A stretch of 64,000 nt of DNA from positions 14,916,590 to 14,980,589 of the forward strand of contig CM038921.1 of NCBI GenBank assembly GCA_021904315.1, written 5' to 3'. Numbering within the stretch: position 1 is the first letter of the stretch; each line of letters starts with the position of its first letter. Of this stretch, positions 12,831 to 25,560 are shown piece after piece. The DNA is from Sphagnum magellanicum. Lineage: Eukaryota; Streptophyta; Sphagnopsida; Sphagnales; Sphagnaceae. The notes beneath the pieces were generated by a model. That model searched no databases and was not told the origin of the DNA. It saw nothing but the letters and a program-made list of their open reading frames with translations. The translations under genes and the position numbers were made by a program.

Positions 12831-13059
12831 ATATTTGGGCTCCAAATATTGAGAATCTGAAGGTAGGAGAAATGGGTGGTCAATAAACCAATATGGTCCC
12901 AGGTCATTGGTTTGTTGTGACATTTAGGGTGTGGGTCTGATAGTAGGTTAATAAAAGCCCACCCTTAGGAAGGGGAACAAAAGCCTTTATATGTATATGT
13001 ACAAATTATTCAAGTATGTTTCCTAACCCTCCATAACTTGCCTACTGTTAATTCTGATT

Positions 13060-13960
13060 TTAGGGGGTACCTGCCTACTTGCTAGGGCTGTAGCCTGTAA
13101 TCAGTGCGAGAAAAAATTAATCAGGGGTATGAAGTGAACAACGTACAACTTCTAAATATCTTTAAACTACACTTACCCCTCGGGCCCAATATTTGACTGT
13201 GTTTATTAAGTTGGTCAGGGGTTCCTCTTAAGACCAAAACCCCCCTATAAATCTGTTCAACTACCTTAGTTTGGGGGTACTGGAGCTTGCCACTACACCC
13301 CCATTTTAAGGGGGTGTAGGACACTAGGAGCCTGCCACTGCGCCCACAATGGGCGGATCATATGTCTAGGGGAAAAAAAAAAGTCTCAGCCCCTTCTCAT
13401 TGTTTCAATAACATTGGACCATTTTCATCTTAAATTGGATTGTCCAACTTTTAAAGTAGTCAATAATTTTTGTTGACTTTATCTTTTACACCTGTGAGTT
13501 TAGAGACTAATAAAAATTACTAAAATTAAGCTTCATAATTGTTCTTTGAGGGTATGGGAACCCACCATTACACCCTCATTTTAGGGGGGCGTAGGAGATC
13601 AGGAGCTTGCCACTACTCCCACAATGGGCAAATCATATGTATAGACAAAAATAATGTTTCAATAACATTGGGCAGTCCACTTTCACATTACGTTGGATTG
13701 TCCAACTTCTAAAGTAGTCAATAATGTTTGTTGATTTTATTTTGAAGCTATGAGTCTAAAAACTAGTAAAAATGTTAAAATTAGGTTCCACAATTGTACT
13801 TTCGGGGTAGGGGAGCCTGCCACTGCACCCATAGTGGGTAAATAATATGCATAGGCCCCCTTATAACTTGCCTACAAATTAAGGGTTCTCTTACTTCAGG
13901 ATAAAACCCCTTTGATAGGGGGGTAACTACATGGCCGCTTGCAGATGTGCCCACATCTCT
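13060..13960. repeat. About 285-bp tandem repeat, three or more diverged units
   Basis: Units repeat the order: 'gcctgccactacaccc' block, 'cacaatgggc...atcatatgt' block, 'caataacattgg', 'ttggattgtccaactt', 'aaagtagtcaataat', 'ttgttga'. Clear unit starts are near 13265, 13550 and 13805, with a shorter degenerate unit near 13925. No open frame follows the units. Confidence 0.65.
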
Positions 13961-13977
13961 AAGATCATATACATAGG

Positions 13978-14155
13978 GATGGATGGTGAACGTCCTCCCA
14001 AGTTATTAAAAAATACAAAAAATTGTCAAATTATTTTAAATAACAAAAGGTGAAAAAGGTCAACAAGAATTGCCTACCACTACACTAAGTTTTTTGGGTC
14101 AAAACTACCTACTACCTACATCCTTGTGAGTGTAGTGACAAGATCATATGTATAG
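13978..14155 (+). repeat. Left flanking direct repeat of the minisatellite
   Basis: It shares with 15650-15868 an ordered series: 'aagttattaaaaaatacaaaaaatt', 'aataacaaaa', 'gtcaacaagaa', 'ggtcaaaactacctact', and 'gtagtgacaagatcatatgtata'. Both copies are in the same orientation and bracket the tandem array between them. The type is unknown; the right-hand word also ends units of the tandem repeat to the left. Confidence 0.6.
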
Positions 14156-14169
14156 GTATGTATAGGTAT

Positions 14170-14820
14170 GGGAAGTTGTGTTAAAATAATTTTTTAAAAA
14201 TTCAAAATTATGTCAATTTTATCAAAAAATTTTAAGTTATGGAAAAATTATAAAGTTATGCTAAAGCTATTTCAAAATTACCAAGTTTTGCCAAGTTATG
14301 CCAAATTATACAAAACTTACCAAGTTATTCCAAAGTTATCAAGTTGTGTTGAGTTATGCCAAAGTTATGCAGCTTTGTTGAAGTTATGTCAAAGTTACAA
14401 AGTTTAATCAAAGTCATGCCAAAGTTATGTTAAAGTTATGAACTTATGTTGAGTCATGTCAATTTATGAAATTTTGCCAAAATCATGCCAAAGTTTTGAA
14501 ATTTGGTCAAGTTATGCCAAAGTTATGATTTTTTTTTAAATTATACCAAAGTTATGAAATTTTGTTAAAGTTATGCCAAGTTTTGTTGAAATTATGCCAA
14601 AGTCTTGAATATTTGCCAAAATTATGTTGAAATTATGAAGTTTTGGTAAAGTTATGCCAAAGTTTTGAAATTCTACTAAAGTTATACCAAATATTTGAAC
14701 TTTTGCCATAGTTATGCCAAAGATTTCAAGTTTTGCCAGATTTATGCCAAATATTTAAAATTTTGCCAAAGTTATGCCAAAGATTTTAAGTTTTGCCACA
14801 ATTATGCCAAAGATTTTTAA
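14170..14820 (+). repeat. Minisatellite, unit about 'gttatgccaaagttatgaa'
   Basis: Dozens of diverged copies of a short word (caaagttatgccaaagtt, with variants ttttgccaaagtt and aagttttgcc) run head to tail. The spacing is about 18-22 bp with drift. Open frames across it simply translate the repeat. Confidence 0.75.
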
Positions 14821-15550
14821 TTTAGTCAAATTTGGTTTGGTTTAGTTTAATGAAGTTTAATTCAGTTTAACCAAGTTTATTTTAGTTTAGCCAAATTAGG
14901 TAAGTTTAGTCAAGTTTAGGTTAGTTTAGCCAAATGTAGGGTAGTTAAGTTAAATTTTAGGTTAATTTACCCTAGTTTAATAAATTTTAGTCAAGATTAA
15001 GTTATTTTAGCCAAGCTAGGTAAGTTTACCCAATTTTAGTTAAGTTTAGTCAATTGTAAGTTAGTTATGCAAGTTGAAATTAGTTTAGCTATGTGTAGTT
15101 TAGTTTAGCCAAGTTGAATTGAATTTAGTCAAATTTAACTTACTTTAGTTCAATTTATTTTAGTTTAACCAAGTTATATAAGTTTAACCAAGTATAGCCA
15201 AATGTAAACTACTTTGGCCAAATATTCGTTGGTTGAACCAAGTTTATATTAGTTTAGTCAATTTTAATTTAGTTTAGCCACACTTAATCTAGATTAGGTT
15301 AATTTGATTAAGTTTAACCAAATTTAAATTAGTTTGACCAAGTTAAATAAGTTTAGTGAATGTTAGGTTAGTTTAGTCAAACTAGGTAAGTTTAGTTAAG
15401 TTTAACTAGGGGTAGGTTTGTTAAACCAAGTTTATGTTAGTTTAGCCTAATTTAGCCAAGTTGAATTTAGTTTAGCCAAGTTAATTTTAATTTAACCAAG
15501 TTGAGTTGAGTTGAACCAAGTTGATTTTAGTTTAACCAAGATTAGTTTAA
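14820..15550 (+). repeat. Minisatellite, unit about 'agtttagccaagtttaggtt'
   Basis: Immediately after the first array the word changes to agtttag(c/t)caa(g/a)tt(t)a(g/a)gtt. It continues for about 730 bp with a period of roughly 20 bp. Both arrays share the 'gccaa' core, so the second may have evolved from the first. Confidence 0.75.
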
Positions 15551-15649
15551 TATAAGCACATAGAAATAAATGATTTTTATTTTTTTCAAACTCGACAATG
15601 AACCTAGATGGGTGAATGAACACATGAATGAATGTAATTATTAAGGATG

Positions 15650-15868
15650 TATGGATATTGAATGTTCCCCAAGTTACCAAAAGTACAAAAAATTATCACA
15701 ATTTTTTAAAAATTAAAAATATTTTAAAATAACAAAAAAATGAAAACAGTCAACAAGAACTACCCACGATTACATTTAAACTGCTTGTCATTACACTAGA
15801 TTGTTTTGGTCAAAACTACCTATTGCTTGCATCCCATGTGACTGTAGTGACAAGATCATATGTATAAG
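15650..15868 (+). repeat. Right flanking direct repeat of the minisatellite
   Basis: Same-orientation, diverged copy of 13978-14155, ending in the same 'gtagtgacaagatcatatg' word. The ends of the two copies place the whole two-part array inside one duplicated unit. Confidence 0.6.
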
Positions 15869-15869
15869 A

Positions 15870-18800
15870 TTAGAATTCATTTAGTTTCTCTAACCTCTCT
15901 CCCACCCCCATTAAGGATCTGAGAAAAACCCCTGCCAAAGTTTCTCTCCAACCTCCAGCAAGAATAGAAATTGGTGAAGTATAGACAAAACTTCCAATCA
16001 AGTCGTAGGGACCTTTCACATATGGCATGATGAAACTGCTACATTTGAATTGATCCAACTTTAAAATATAATTTCAATATCAGCCAATCATTCTGTTTCT
16101 GGGTTGGCTGTTGCATACATCTTTGCAAGATGCATCTGTTTGAGACTGTATCCAAGACAGATACATCTCGTATGTACTGTGTCCAATCTTATAGATCCAT
16201 TTCAGAAGAAATCACTATAATCAGGTCACTTGGGATAGATAAACGACAGTTCCTCCACGAAGTGGGGGAAGAAGTTGGGGCGTGGGAAATAAGAAACAGT
16301 TCTGCAAACAAAAATTCAGTGTGACAAAGCAGTAGAAGAGAAAGGAACACAATAAAGCTTACAATTCCTTTGTTCTCTGAGTGTAGCCTTTGTTTGGTCA
16401 TGACAAAGTGATGAACCCAAACCCTAAACCCGAAGTGCTTGATTGAAGGTTTGGGTCATCATCCTCAGTCCCACCATTGTAAGACTCAAAGGCGGCCATA
16501 TGAATCGAGTGATTCTCACCAGCCTCTGCTTGCTACATGGCCATGGTTGATGGACATTGCTCTTAAGGACTTTGTGTGTTCTCACTTCACTTACCAACTT
16601 GCTGCATTCTCATTTGGATTACCAAACTGAAATTTGATATCAGTATCTCTTCAAAGGAGGATAATGTCAGCTGCCTAAAAGTCTTAGCAGATTTTAGCTT
16701 CAACTTTGTTGAGATTTTATGGCAGCAATCCCAATTTCAAACATCCCTCAGGAGACCATAACTTACCTTAGCCCTGCAATTGAGAGGAAAGGAAAAGTAG
16801 AATGAATACTTCTACACCTTCAATGTTGTATTCTTTTCCCATGCAGATCAGGAAATTGACAGAGCAAGAATAACACCCTACTGGTAGGATGAAAGGACAT
16901 ACAAGTAAGGACAAAAGAAAAGATTATCTTCAACTGAGTGAACTTAAAACCAGGATCAAGTGCGCTGTAAGCTGCAGTTTGTTGGAAGAGGAATTTGTGA
17001 CAAGGACTTCCTGATTACTGGGCTCTAGCAAAGGCAAAGGCTCAACAGGTGAAGGCTAACCTCCAAGCTTAATTTAGCCAAGCGAGAAAGTTCCCAAGAT
17101 AATCAAGGGTTGTGAAAGGCATTACTTAAATCAACACGGTTAGATAACATGTTGGCATTCCCCTGTTGCAATTAGGCTGTTGAGGGTTTGTACCCCCTAG
17201 GATATGAACATTTGGATTGATTGTCAAGACTTTGAGAGTAGCATTGACCAACTAGAGTTCAAGCAACCATAAAGCCAAAGGTTGCTTCAGCATCTGAATC
17301 AAAGAAAGATGAACATAAGATCTTTCTATACAAGTCTCTGTGCTTAAAAGGCCTTCAAGATATGTAGTATTTATGCATGTAGTGTGCTCTGTCTTTTGGG
17401 GCACTCTCATGACTACAGTTTTTGTTTGTTTTTGTTTCTTAGCCCACAACTGTCAACTAAAACCTTCACCACTAATGTGGTTGACAAAAGTTTTTGTTGT
17501 TAGGGTTTAGGGTTTATCCTACATGTCTTTCTACAAGACAAGCCTGTACTGGTTTTCGAAACTGTTTGATATGGTCAGTATCTGCCTTATCCTGTTGTGG
17601 CTAGATATGGTCTTGTTCCAGAATTTCCTTTTTTCTCTTCATTGAAATGTAATTGACAAAGATGATGAAGTGATTGGCAGGCACGTTAACATGGATTGTC
17701 TTTCCACATTGGTTATGTGTCATATACACCTTAGTTGGAAACTGATGAAGGTGTTGGAGAATTGTGAGCAGTCTATAATATGCACCGGGAGGTTAATTCA
17801 TTCCTTCAGATCAAGGTTAATGAAATTGAATCATCGAATAGACAAGGATGGGCTTGTGGAACTAGAACACACAAATAAACATACAACTCCAAACTTTCTG
17901 CGAACTTTTTTACTGTATCACAATCAAACTCAAATTGTGCAAACACCAAACTGTCAAACCACAAGCATGTAAATAAATGAAGTATAAAAGTTGGAATAAC
18001 ATTAAATTTGAATTTTCTTGAAGAGAAGATGGTATGAATTTGAGACTTGAACATGGATAGTGTGATAAAGAGCTCAATTGAGAAAGGGGGTTACTAGTTT
18101 CTACACAGATCCTTCATGTTTCTTCTTCCAAGCACAGCAGCATACCAATTGACATTATCAATATGAATATCCCCCACTTAACTTGCTATGCACTTCTAAG
18201 AGCAACACAAACATAACATGAATTGGTTGTACACCCTTTTGTTGTATTTGTAGAAATACCTGCAAGTTTTTTGTAAAGAAATTGAAACATAAGACACATA
18301 CTCTTATATTTATGCTGGTTAGAACTGAACAGACAAGATCCAAGAAAACTGAAGCAAGTCCATGTGCCAATGGAACAACTGAAACAAATGAATCAAACCA
18401 ATACAAGAATAGAATCTGCCTATGAAGGTTAGGTCAATGACTAATGTGAGCAAAACAAGGCATCATTTGTGTGAATTCATGATAATTACGTCAGTTGACC
18501 ACCTTGAGCACACATATGGGAGGTGAAGAGTTCTAATTGTGGCCAAACAATTTCAAACTTTTCATTTTCAGCCTGTCGAGAAAGAAACTATTTTTTTGCT
18601 GGACCCCTTCACCTATCCTTGGATGTCAGGCAATTTACACCTTTGATGGTTGGCTCATGATTACTATTCACCTGAAATGAACTTGTAGCATCTAGTAAGG
18701 TCTGAATGTCTGAACCCAAAACCACAGGTGAGGTTGTGAGTCCAGGATTCTGAGCTTTATGAGGCTTGATCATCCTCTTGAACCCATTATAATTTTCTCC

Positions 18801-19700
18801 TCAAGTAGAGAATTTTCAACCTGTGCACCTTTAAGGTAGGCTGCAGGCATTTGCACCCAAATCATCAAAAGTCTGATTTGATATTACTGGGCAGAATTTA
18901 GGAATGTAGGCCTGATGAAGAACACCATGATTGTCGCACCAGGACAGGATCCTCCTGTGGAGTGATCAAAGTACCCATAACCCATGAGGACCTTGTGACT
19001 GCATTTATGATGGGCAGACAGTGCACAAATGACAGGCACAAAACCTCATGCTGCATTTGCACAGCAACAGTTTCACAACTACTTTCATGACGAACTACAC
19101 CTTCAACACTTGCATAGTCACAACAAGACACAATAGATCATGTGTCTAAAATCTCAAAAACACACCTGCTGTCCTAATGGTATGTGCAAAAACTTCGCAT
19201 ACCAGCAGCAATCCATAGGAACACAGTTCCAATGCAGAACAGAATTTCAATTGTCCTGATGATGACTGTACAGACCCCATCATACAATACTACGAGCACT
19301 ACCCTCAGGCCATTGAATTTCTGAAGGGCTTGTGACAGGAATGAGCTGTTCAATTCAAGAAAGAACCCAACTCAGGAGAAAAACTCACTTGTCAAGGAGA
19401 TATTTTCCAGGCAGAATGCTTCCTGAAAGCTTATGACCTACCTGGAACTCAGACTAGCCACCGAGCCAGAGTTCTCCCAGCCACAGCTTGTGAACTGCGG
19501 ATATGCCTTCAAACCCTCCAATCTGTCACACATGGTACCACACATCAAAATTGTTCAACACAACATACAAAAAATTACTTCTGTCCTGAGAACAAAAGGA
19601 TTAAATAACCCTAACAGCTTGAAATTAAGCAAAATTTTCAAGACTCAAACGCTCAACAATGCTCAGATGCCAGTCTTATGACCCATTTTTGTAACATGAT
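15870..19700. other. Intergenic DNA of intermediate GC, no gene recognised
   Basis: The composition is less AT-rich than the rest of the deserts, as in plant transcribed or UTR sequence. The right-hand few hundred bases are probably the 3' UTR of the thioredoxin gene on the minus strand. No open frame has a recognisable domain. One + stretch at 16439-16630 looks mildly protein-like but cannot be identified. Confidence 0.4.
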
Positions 19701-21057
19701 TTACCATCCAATGTACTTTTCAAGAGCCGTCTTCAAGGTACTTTTCCCAACAGCTCCAATCACAGTTTCCTTCTTCTCGCCTCTGTTGAAAATCATGACA
19801 GTAGGTATACTCCTGATGCCATACTTGGTGGCAATGCCAGCGCTCTCATCTGTGTTGAGCTTGAGGCACCGAACCTGGCCGACATATAGTGAAGCCAGTT
19901 CATCAATCAGAGGTGCAATCATGCGACAAGGTCCACACCATGGTGCCCAGAAATCAACCAGAACAGGAATATCACTTTTCAAGACAAGTGTGTCCCAAGT
20001 TGCTTCATTCACAACACCTGCTACTGCACAGTTTCAATCCAATAAAAGTATGTGAGCAAACATCCCAAAATCTGAGATCATTCCAGTCATGACTGACAAG
20101 GACATAGTGGCTGGCACTGACACTATTTTCACATTCTTGACAACTGATTATAACTATGAAATTGTATAGAAATCTCTACAGCAACAACTTGAAGGTAGCA
20201 TGAAAATGAGTGCAGCCCTGACCCTTACAAGAATAGCTCACAAAGTGTCAGTTTTTCACAATTGCTGTAATTGGACAGCAGCCAGTTAAACCTTTTATTC
20301 TTTTCTACAGGAGGAGTTTAGTTCTGCACATCAAATCACGACACAAATCCTCTAATCCTGTGAAAGCTCTTGTGCACAAGTGCAAACCGCATCTGTAACC
20401 CCAGTGAATTCCTACCATAGTACATCTCCAGTATCTATTTATGTCCCTTTCACTGCTGCGAATCCCCGATAATTCCATCATGGAGACCGCATCAAACAAG
20501 AGGAGACCGAGTTTGAAATCGCCCTAAACTGTATAGACAAAGGGACAGGTTATGACGAGAGAATTCACAATGAAAACGGTGTTGACTTTGCTTTTGGATT
20601 CTAAACAGAAATATTATGGAACTCTAGCTCGCAAAGGAAACCTCGACGATCCGCAGAACCCTCTGCACAAGCTCTCTCCCCCTCTTTCCCTTAAAAGAAA
20701 GAAAGACGTAACATCTGGATGTTCATGCCTTGGATTGTGCATATAGAATCATTTTATTAAGAATTCTCATGATAAAAATCTGCTGTACAATAGTATACCT
20801 CCTGTGACGGTCTCTTGAGACTCGGACACAATCCGTGATGACCTTCGTGGCGACGAGAATCCGACGCGCGACCCTGGACGGGCTTTGACACTCACCCTAA
20901 GTCCTGAGCAAACAGGCAACATGCCAACCTGTTTTCCTTTGCCTCCCAGTCCCGGCAGCAGCAGAGATGCCCGAGACGTCGACGCCGTTAGCACGGAAGA
21001 CCTCACCATAGAAGCCGTAATCGGCGTTGCAACTCCTGTCTCCAACATCGCCACCAT
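19701..21057 (-). CDS. Chloroplast thioredoxin m (two exons)
   Basis: Thioredoxin m reduces disulfides of stromal targets using electrons passed from ferredoxin-thioredoxin reductase. The model is complement(19701-20023, 20799-21057), giving 193 residues. Exon 1 starts at the ATG at 21057 and encodes a Ser/Thr/Arg/Ala-rich stretch of about 85 residues, typical of a stroma transit peptide; a second ATG at 21048 is an alternative start. The donor is CAGGAG|gtatac and the acceptor ctgtgcag, with phase 1 preserved across the 775-nt intron. Exon 2 holds a complete thioredoxin fold: [16 protein letters not shown] with the WCGPC redox centre, the KLNTDES strand, the cis-Pro segment [12 protein letters not shown] and the end helix [11 protein letters not shown]. 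The WCGPC centre and conserved neighbourhood match the m type rather than f, x, y or z. Nothing is broken, so it should be functional. Confidence 0.9.
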
Positions 21058-21500
21058 CGCCCGCGAAAAACCCCCCCAGAAAAAAGAGAGAGAAAAAAAA
21101 CCACACAAAAACACAAACCTCCGAAAATCAACTTCCTGGGGTTTTTCTTCAGCTGGAATTCCAAAGAAGTTTTCTTTTTAGCTTCGCGAGAATGGTGGTG
21201 ATGCGAGGTGGAACAGGATCATGTTTGGGACGAAGAGAACCAAGCGAGTCTTCCGACGCGGGTTCCTGTCTCGCAGGTGTCACGGCAATTGAGAGTGTGT
21301 GGCTCAGGCCCCTGGGTCCTGCGTGTACATCCCGTTCATCGGTCTGGACTATCTAACGGTCCGGAATGTGGAGCGGATTCAGGTTTCAAGAACCGACGGG
21401 TATGTGGTGACTTGCTATATACACTTCCGAAAAGATTCTTTCAAACAGACTAGATTGGCACAACGATCATTGTCAGGGATACGAATCACTTTCCCTACTA
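21058..21500 (-). promoter_or_regulatory. CpG-rich 5' region of the thioredoxin gene
   Basis: GC and CpG content rise sharply here compared with the AT-rich DNA on both sides, as expected for the leader and promoter of the minus-strand gene that starts at 21057. It includes a pyrimidine-rich leader just upstream of the ATG (runs of TTTTTTCTC on the minus strand). No specific box is claimed. Confidence 0.45.
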
Positions 21501-21659
21501 GAGCATCTCCAGAGGTGCCCCTTATTTGGTCTGGTATCACTATCCAACATTTAGATAAGTTTTCCCCTACCCCATCCATTAATTTGAATTTTAACAAGTA
21601 TTTTATTGTGACACCATTAAAATATCAACACCCCAGTCAATCATTGTGATTGGCCAATT

Positions 21660-24600
21660 AAATACAGGCAGTCCTTTTGCTCATATTGCTCCTATGGAAG
21701 AAGGCAATTCTCAGTTCAAAGGTTGGATGTCACAATCGATTTTTACATCATTTATATTGCTGTTCCTCCCGCAATTTAGCGATTAGTTCATTGTTGGAGA
21801 TGCCCTCAAAGGGATGGTGTTTGTTAATCCCGTCTGTATGTAGTCAAGGGTTATAAGATTAATAAAAAAAATACACACAAATGTATAGAGTATGTGGAAT
21901 AGAGTTGTGTCTAAGGATGAAAAATGCTTCTATGGCCAAACAAATTGTTAGAATGGGAGCCTTGAGTTGTTTTGAGGTGTTAATTTCAATGAATTGGCAC
22001 TTTAATGTTGTAGAAGGATCATAAGCTTGTGGTTAAGTGCAAACAAAAACTTTGTGATCAATGAGATTGTTCAAATTGATGTCTTGAATTTGTTTTTAAG
22101 AGTTGCTGTAGTGAACTAGTATTTACATGTTGCATGCAAATGACATGCAACTTGCAAGGATCCTTTTACAAGAATTTGAAGTGTTTACATGTCATTCCCT
22201 TATTTTACTACAGATTTAAAGGGCATTCCCTTCACATTAAAAGACAGGATTTTGGCAAATTTTTTGTGGTATTTGTTTTTATTAGATACATGGACTATTG
22301 GTGATGTCACAAGGTGTTGATTAAGGTTTTTTAAAACCCTATTCATAGACAAAAGACATGCAAATTGCTAGTAGCTTTTAACAAGAATTCAAAGCTTCTA
22401 ACAGATTGTACTCAAAATGCATAAACCCTAACGATTTTGTAGACAACTTCAACTTCCAAACTTCTCTTACTAATCCAAAACCCACATTACTTTTGTTGTT
22501 TGTCTATTGCATATTGTAAGATGTCTAACCACATTAATACCCCAAAAAATTTGTTATAACGGGCTATTAATATTTTATTATAATAGTATTTAAAATTTCT
22601 TATGGTTATGACATTGCACAATACTTGATGTGATGTTCATCATGTAGATATTGTGGAAAGTTGTCCCTATAACTTCCATTCCATTTAATTAGATATGTCA
22701 CGCCTATATGCATGGCCTTATACATGACGGTTGGTTACAAACATGTCAATCATGCCTTTAGGGTTAATGTACGTTATTAGGTTAATGTACGCTATTAGAT
22801 GTTTTAGGGTTATGGCTTGTTTAGGGTTTCAGTTTTGTTGACGACTGTATAAAAAGCTAAGCTCTTCCCTTCTCTTGTTAGTTTTTCTAGAATTCTTTTG
22901 TTAGGGGAATTTCTTCCATAATCAGACTGGATTTCTAGATGTTCACGGGGGCTATTACATGGCCACAGTTTACATACACTATGTTTTCTTTCCTTCTTTT
23001 CAATTCAATTTAATTCTAGAAAAATTGTTATTTGTCGCTTAATGTTGAAAGCAGCAATTTTTTCCTAATCTTTCTCCTTCTTGGCTTTGAGTTTTTTGGG
23101 TTTCTTTTGCTTGTTGGTTTCTTGTGTTATTGAATTGTTGCTACTTCTTTTTCTTTTTTTACTCTTGTACGACAACTACAATAGGAACAACAACAACCAT
23201 AACTAGCAACAGCGTAAGCGAAGGAGAAGGGACATTGAAAAAGCCCACGACGGTTATTACACAACAGCCATCGAGCATTTACACATTGATCTACATCTAA
23301 AAATAAGCCATCACTGGCTTTCAATTCAACGTTGACGAACACAGCTTTAGCATCAATGCCAAGTAATGCCTCAAGTCTCTAACTAATGAGAAACTAGTGT
23401 TGCTTCTCCAGTCGTTGCACTTGTGTTCGTAAGCTCTTAATGGTCGCATCCATTGTGGCCTTACTATTGTTGTAACTATTACTTTTGGCATGATGCATTG
23501 CTTGTTTCTTGTTCACGACAAGCTTTGAACCAAGAAATGGATGAGCATGTGAAACGATGGCAACAAGTGCTATAGTAGCGGCACCACCATCCACTGTAAC
23601 AAGCTCTTACTTGTGTTGCATGTGGGTGCTGCCTGTGAGTGTCGCTTGTGGGTGTTGTTGACTAAAACCAGGGATGAAGACACCATCGCTTTTGACCTCT
23701 CAGTTTCGACCTTTGACCTTTCTGCCATAACGGCCTTTGCATTTCCCTTGGAGTTCCAGTGAAGAAGGAAAAAAAAAAACATGAAGTATATATATATATA
23801 TATAATTTATTTTTATTTTTTTCTACACGCCATTGCTGCAAAGCTTATAGATGCGAATCGCTTTGCAACATCATCGTTGTCATAGTCGCCATCATTGTTA
23901 CCATCATCGTCCATTGCAATCATCATCCGTTGTAATTGCCATCTGTCGTAGTTGCCATCCGTCGTCACACACCATCCATTTCCATTCACCATCTATCGTC
24001 ATCCACCATCCATCGCCATCTGTCGTAATTTCGTCAATGTTGTTGTTTGTCACCATTCGTCATCATTCTGTCCGACGTCCGTCAACTTTCGTTCGACGTC
24101 CGTCCATCTGGTTCCGTCCGTTCGGCCCCTTCCATCCACTGACATTCGTTCGTTGTTGTTCATCCCCGTTGACACACTGTATTCTTCAAATCGTATGTAT
24201 TACGTACATATGTATACAATATCATATTCTTCAAACCGTATGTACATATTCTTCAAGATCATATATATGTTTTTAAAAAATAATATATACATATACATAG
24301 TCTCATATTAATACATATTTTTACGTATTTTGTATTAATATGTATATCTATGTTATTTTTATATTAATACACACATTTAATAATCTTATTAATACATAAA
24401 TATATAATTTTTTCTTCTTTTATTTCATCATTTAACACTAGTGATTATAAAAATTGAAAGTTGCTTAAGGTACGTTTTCTTAAGTACATCACATTTTAGT
24501 TTCCATTATGGTTGCATTTAATTACATAGGTTGTGTTAAAATTTTGTAGCTAGTGCTCTATATTGCTACAAAATTTTGGGGCATGGGACAACACCATGTC

Positions 24601-24800
24601 TTCGCATGATGAGAACACTACCATTCAGCCAGAGCCAAGGTATCAACTATGAAGTAACACACGATCATTTGAACTGATTTCTTTAAGCTCATGATCTTCA
24701 CGATGGTACCATCAAGCGTCTACAACACCACCGTCATTTAATACAACTCTTATTAGGAATTCAGGTTCAGGTTACAATACATCAATGGTACATTAGAGTC
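21660..24800. other. Intergenic DNA with simple repeats, no gene seen
   Basis: No gene is recognised. A (TA)n run lies near 23790-23812. At about 23865-24180 a CATC/GTCGT-rich low-complexity stretch makes long His/Ser/Pro frames that are not proteins. Minus-strand frames at 23127-23782 have a short coiled-coil-like piece (SLRTQVQRLEKQH) that might be a retroelement trace, but this is weak. Confidence 0.4.
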
Positions 24801-24846
24801 CATTTGGAGGGGTTAATCAATGGGGTACGCCTGTTGTCGCATTAGT

Positions 24847-25560
24847 TGTCGCAACCCCACTTTGAAGGAAGTGTGAGGTCGCCACTCACACTCCCGAAAA
24901 TGGGACTTGGGAGTCCTCCGGGACTCCCAAAATCTCAGAACTTGATTGCAGGGGTCAAAACACCTTGCATTGAGGTGTTCTTTATACCGTTGGAAAGGTC
25001 TTGAAGTGTAAATGTCCAAAATGGCCTCGCATGAACCATTTGGACATCTAAAGCACAAGTTATAGACAAAAGAAGGAGAGCTACAATTTTGTTTTAGACC
25101 TCGTCCCAATCGAAAGTTGGAGTGAGAAGTTATGAACGCCCAAAGTCCCGAAAATCCAAACCGGGACAGTTTTGGAACTCCACTTTGGGAGTCCCGGGAA
25201 AAAGTGCCATTTGGATGCAAGTGTGGTAGAAAGACACAGAGAATACTATATGGGGGAAGGTGGTGGCTTCCCCCGAGTCTGGGCCGTGGTGAGTTAAGTG
25301 AGTCCAAGGTTGTTCGTGGTTTGTCCCACCACCAAAAGTTTGCAGAATGAGTTCTAACCAACTTGTTGGTTGGTTTTGGATGCAGGATCGAATAACTAAA
25401 TAACTTGTCCCTCTTCCTGGTCTAATCCCGGAACTTTCAGCACGCCCTTCTCACCCCCTTTAGTGTTAGAAGCTGGGAGCGACACCAAGTTCCAACTATT
25501 TCTACTCTTTAATGTAGTTGGACCCACTTTGGGTCTAACAAAGAACTTGGGGGTGCATCA
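24847..25560 (+). mobile_element. Solo LTR, family A, forward copy
   Basis: This 714-bp block begins TGTCGCAACCCC and ends GGGGGTGCATCA, the TG...CA ends typical of retrotransposon LTRs. It shares long ordered identity with the reverse complement of 30584-31405, including 'tcctccgggactcccaaaa', 'agaatactatatggggga', 'ggtggtggcttcccc', 'accaacttgttggttgg' and 'gacccac(t/c)ttgggtcta'. No matching flanking duplication is visible (left TTAGT, right GTAAA), and no internal gag-pol region lies on either side. It is richer in GC than its surroundings. The open frames within it are spurious. Confidence 0.75.

Noticed and set aside
21183..21356. Plus-strand frame with a good ATG context upstream of the thioredoxin gene
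   Set aside because: It has no recognisable protein, no splice continuation, and sits in the CpG-rich divergent promoter.
23851..24311. His/Ser/Pro-rich open frames
   Set aside because: They translate a CATC/GTCGT low-complexity tract; both overlapping frames are open for compositional reasons.
24813..25361. 182-codon open frame on the minus strand
   Set aside because: It lies within the solo LTR, is read against the LTR direction, and is not preserved in the second LTR copy.
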